The notes under the pieces are model-generated. The model was not told where the DNA came from. It searched no databases and was given only the letters and a program-made list of their open reading frames with translations. This document shows positions 62,091 through 64,000 of a DNA stretch of 64,000 bases, one piece after another. How positions within the stretch are numbered: position 1 is the stretch's first letter; every line of letters begins with the position of its first letter. The position numbers and the translations under genes are program-made. The DNA is from Flavobacteriales bacterium (GTDB taxonomy: Bacteria > Bacteroidota > Bacteroidia > Flavobacteriales_D > Crocinitomicaceae), in contig CANITF010000002.1 of assembly GCA_947470515.1 (NCBI GenBank), positions 62,001 to 126,000 of the forward strand. Direction: 5' to 3'.

Positions 62091-63419
62091 ATGTTTAAAA
62101 AAATATCCCTTATTATAATTCTTGCTATTGGTCTTGGTACCTTTTTAGTCCTTCGACCATTTTTGTTTAAAAAACATGAGATCCCAAGAATTATTGATCG
62201 TTTGCCAGATGGAGATTTTATCGGCCGCGCATATGTTCTAGACGTAGCTCGGGAAACAAGTGGAATGATGTATTATAATAAAATTCCATTTCGTGACCTT
62301 TTTTCACATGAATTCATTTTGAGTCAAGGTAAACTTTATGGTTTGAATCTGCAAAATCCAGTTTACTTTTTTGCAAATGAAAAAGGAGATTGGGGAGCAA
62401 TAATTGAAGTTACCGATAGCAGTAAGATAAGGGAAGGAATAGAACGATTAAAAACCTTTATAAAAATTGAAGATGAAATAATTAAAGAAAATCGTGTTTA
62501 TCGTTTCAAAAAGGAAAAAGGCTATTTAACATATAGTAAAAATTACATGTTCATCTACAAAGGAGATGATTTTGAAACAAAATTAGATAAAGTTTCTAGT
62601 GCCAAATATCTTGATATTACTACTACTTGGAGAACATTTTTAAGAGAAAAACAATTCAGAGAAGAGAAATTGGTCATCTATTCCAATTGGAGTAAACTAA
62701 AAGAAAATGGCGTTGAAACAGCAATATTTGCCCATAATAGTGATTCTGTTAGTTTCAGCTTATTAACATACATTAGAAACAAAAAGCCCTTGAATATCTC
62801 TCTTAAAAAGGATGGTTTGAATTTACGCGATGGAGGCTTTACTAGTAAAATGCTAAATATTCACATGGATATTTCAAAATTGAGAAATGACCCAACTGAC
62901 CCTTTGTATATGTGGTTAGTGAAAATCGGAAAAAAGGTAAGCTTTCCAACAACTGAATTCCTTGATGCTTGGGAAGGAGATTTATCTTTTCGTCAAGGTG
63001 GTTTTCAAACAGTTAAAGAAACCTATATTGAATCTGTTTTAGATGACGACTTTAATGTTACAGAAGTAGAAATGGAAAAAGAAGTGAAAGTTCCAGGTTT
63101 TTCATTGATGTTCTCCGTAAATAAAAAAGCAAGAAGCTTAATAAGTCGCTTATTAGCTAAAGGAATTTTAACAAAAGAAGATGAATACTACCGTTTTTTA
63201 TTCTCTCCTCAATTGAAAATGAAAAGTAATTCAAATTATTTCATTTTTCACAGCGGTGAATACACACCAAAAACTGAAAAAACTGAAAAAAATAGTGGGA
63301 TTTGGACTAAAAACGGAACTAAAATAGAATTTAGTTTGGATTCATTAAGCAAGTATGAGGCGTTTGGTTCAATTTACATTCCTGTCAATCGTTTAATTAG
63401 TAGAAATCGATTTTTCTAA
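62091..63419 (+). CDS. Inner-membrane-anchored protein of unknown function
   Basis: The 442-residue protein has one N-terminal membrane helix (about residues 5-23) without a clear cleavage site, so it is probably anchored with its bulk in the periplasm. The soluble part starts 'PRIIDRLPDGDFIGRAYVLDVARETSGMMYYNKIPF' and is beta-rich. It seems distantly like its upstream neighbour in layout (a domain starting with a short 'PDGDFIGRAYV' strand followed by a helix). No catalytic motif is visible. It lies 11 bp after that neighbour. Function unknown. Confidence 0.75.
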   Translation: MFKKISLIIILAIGLGTFLVLRPFLFKKHEIPRIIDRLPDGDFIGRAYVLDVARETSGMMYYNKIPFRDLFSHEFILSQGKLYGLNLQNPVYFFANEKGDWGAIIEVTDSSKIREGIERLKTFIKIEDEIIKENRVYRFKKEKGYLTYSKNYMFIYKGDDFETKLDKVSSAKYLDITTTWRTFLREKQFREEKLVIYSNWSKLKENGVETAIFAHNSDSVSFSLLTYIRNKKPLNISLKKDGLNLRDGGFTSKMLNIHMDISKLRNDPTDPLYMWLVKIGKKVSFPTTEFLDAWEGDLSFRQGGFQTVKETYIESVLDDDFNVTEVEMEKEVKVPGFSLMFSVNKKARSLISRLLAKGILTKEDEYYRFLFSPQLKMKSNSNYFIFHSGEYTPKTEKTEKNSGIWTKNGTKIEFSLDSLSKYEAFGSIYIPVNRLISRNRFF

Positions 63420-63577
63420 AATTTAATTCACTTTTCTTCTCAACTCTATGCGATTCTCAGCAAAAGTAGATGTTTAGACAATTGCATGAAAAAGCTAACA
63501 AGTTTGTGTAAATAACTATGTATTTATTTCTCATACCTTGAGATAGATTTCGAGTATATTCATTAAAAAATCTCACC

Positions 63578-64000
63578 ATGTCCAAAAAGCAAAAGATTTA
63601 CGTTCTTGATACTTCTGTACTTTTACACGACCATCAAGCTATCACTAATTTCAAAACAAATCATGTAGCGATACCGATAACTGTTTTAGAAGAACTAGAT
63701 AAATTTAAGATCGGAAACGACACCAAGAATTTTTCGGCAAGAGAAGTTATTCGATTTATTGATAAACTTTCAGGAAATGGAAGTTTGCAAGAATGGGTTT
63801 CTTTGGGTAAAGGAATGGGCAATTTCAAAGTCGTAATGGAAAGTAATCCCCGCGAGGTTAATGCCGAATATATTTATTCCGTTGGAAAAAATGATCACAA
63901 AATCATTAATGCTGCACTCTATTTAAAGGAAGTTGAAACAAAAAAAGATGTTACGCTCATTACAAAAGATATCAATTTAAGAATCAAAGCAAAAGCACTT
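63578..64000 (+). CDS. PhoH family protein, N-terminal PIN domain (3' end outside window)
   Basis: The frame opens with ATG 63578 and runs 141 codons to the window edge. It begins 'KIYVLDTSVLLHDHQAI', the PIN-domain start with catalytic-type Asp and Thr-Ser. 'AIPITVLEELDKFKIGN' and 'NDHKIINAALYLKE...VTLITKDINLRIKAKAL' follow, with the other conserved acidic residues. Such proteins fuse a PIN ribonuclease domain to a PhoH ATPase (PhoH2-type) and act on RNA. The ATPase half is not in the window. Family call from the N-terminus only. Confidence 0.85.
   Translation, partial: MSKKQKIYVLDTSVLLHDHQAITNFKTNHVAIPITVLEELDKFKIGNDTKNFSAREVIRFIDKLSGNGSLQEWVSLGKGMGNFKVVMESNPREVNAEYIYSVGKNDHKIINAALYLKEVETKKDVTLITKDINLRIKAKAL

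Overview
The window looks like a chromosomal segment of a Bacteroidota bacterium, most likely Flavobacteriales and perhaps close to Fluviicola/Crocinitomicaceae. The family placement is inference. Support comes from the low-GC DNA, Bacteroidota-type promoters (TTTG-N18/19-TAnnTTTG), three secreted proteases ending in type IX secretion (T9SS) sorting domains, DUF5686 and CarboxypepD_reg-like envelope proteins, and a flavobacterial-style coaX/lptC cluster. No rRNA, CRISPR array, prophage or integrative element is visible. Most genes are housekeeping or envelope genes.

Layout. 1-5.3 kb: a cut-off DUF5686 protein, then a coaX - outer-membrane protein - small exported protein - lptC operon and a small membrane protein. 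5.4 kb: tRNA-Phe with promoter and terminator. 5.7-13.4 kb: an ALDH8-like dehydrogenase, a soluble PAS histidine kinase, an S9 peptidase, hemW and a small coiled-coil protein. 13.7-19.7 kb: a PIF1-like helicase, a RidA/TPR/rRNA-methyltransferase-like operon and a regulatory-domain/propeller protein. 19.8-27.8 kb: ALDH7, a lipoprotein, a quinone oxidoreductase, rsmI, an RDD protein and hemA-hemC-hemD. 27.8-34.4 kb: three M43 metalloproteases with PKD and T9SS domains. 34.5-42.8 kb: an SDR, cystathionine gamma-synthase, a large SF1 helicase and polA. 42.8-43.8 kb: a GxxExxY gene inside CACATAGG-type repeats. 43.8-51 kb: ileS, class I fumarase, and an ECF sigma factor coupled to a membrane-anchored FGE-domain protein. 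51-55.5 kb: dxs, a FucP-like sugar transporter and a REP-associated tyrosine transposase (RAYT). 55.5-59.3 kb: feoA, feoB, a 43-residue Cys-rich FeoB partner, and aspartate kinase. 59.5-64 kb: three uncharacterised envelope proteins and the start of a PhoH-family protein.

The most unusual layer is not a classical gene cluster but a set of palindromic, REP-like repeats. At least five families occur: GTCCCTNCGGGAC triplets, a GCAGTTGCACTGC inverted pair, TCGACARGCTC hairpins whose stems differ but remain complementary, a GGTCGCGACC palindrome inserted in frame in ileS next to the editing-domain threonine-rich motif, and GAATTGCAATTCGCCCCC repeats inserted in frame in the RAYT gene itself. The GxxExxY gene flanked by direct and inverted CACATAGG arrays is a second candidate for an under-described genetic unit. 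All functional statements rest on motif recognition by eye. No database search was run.
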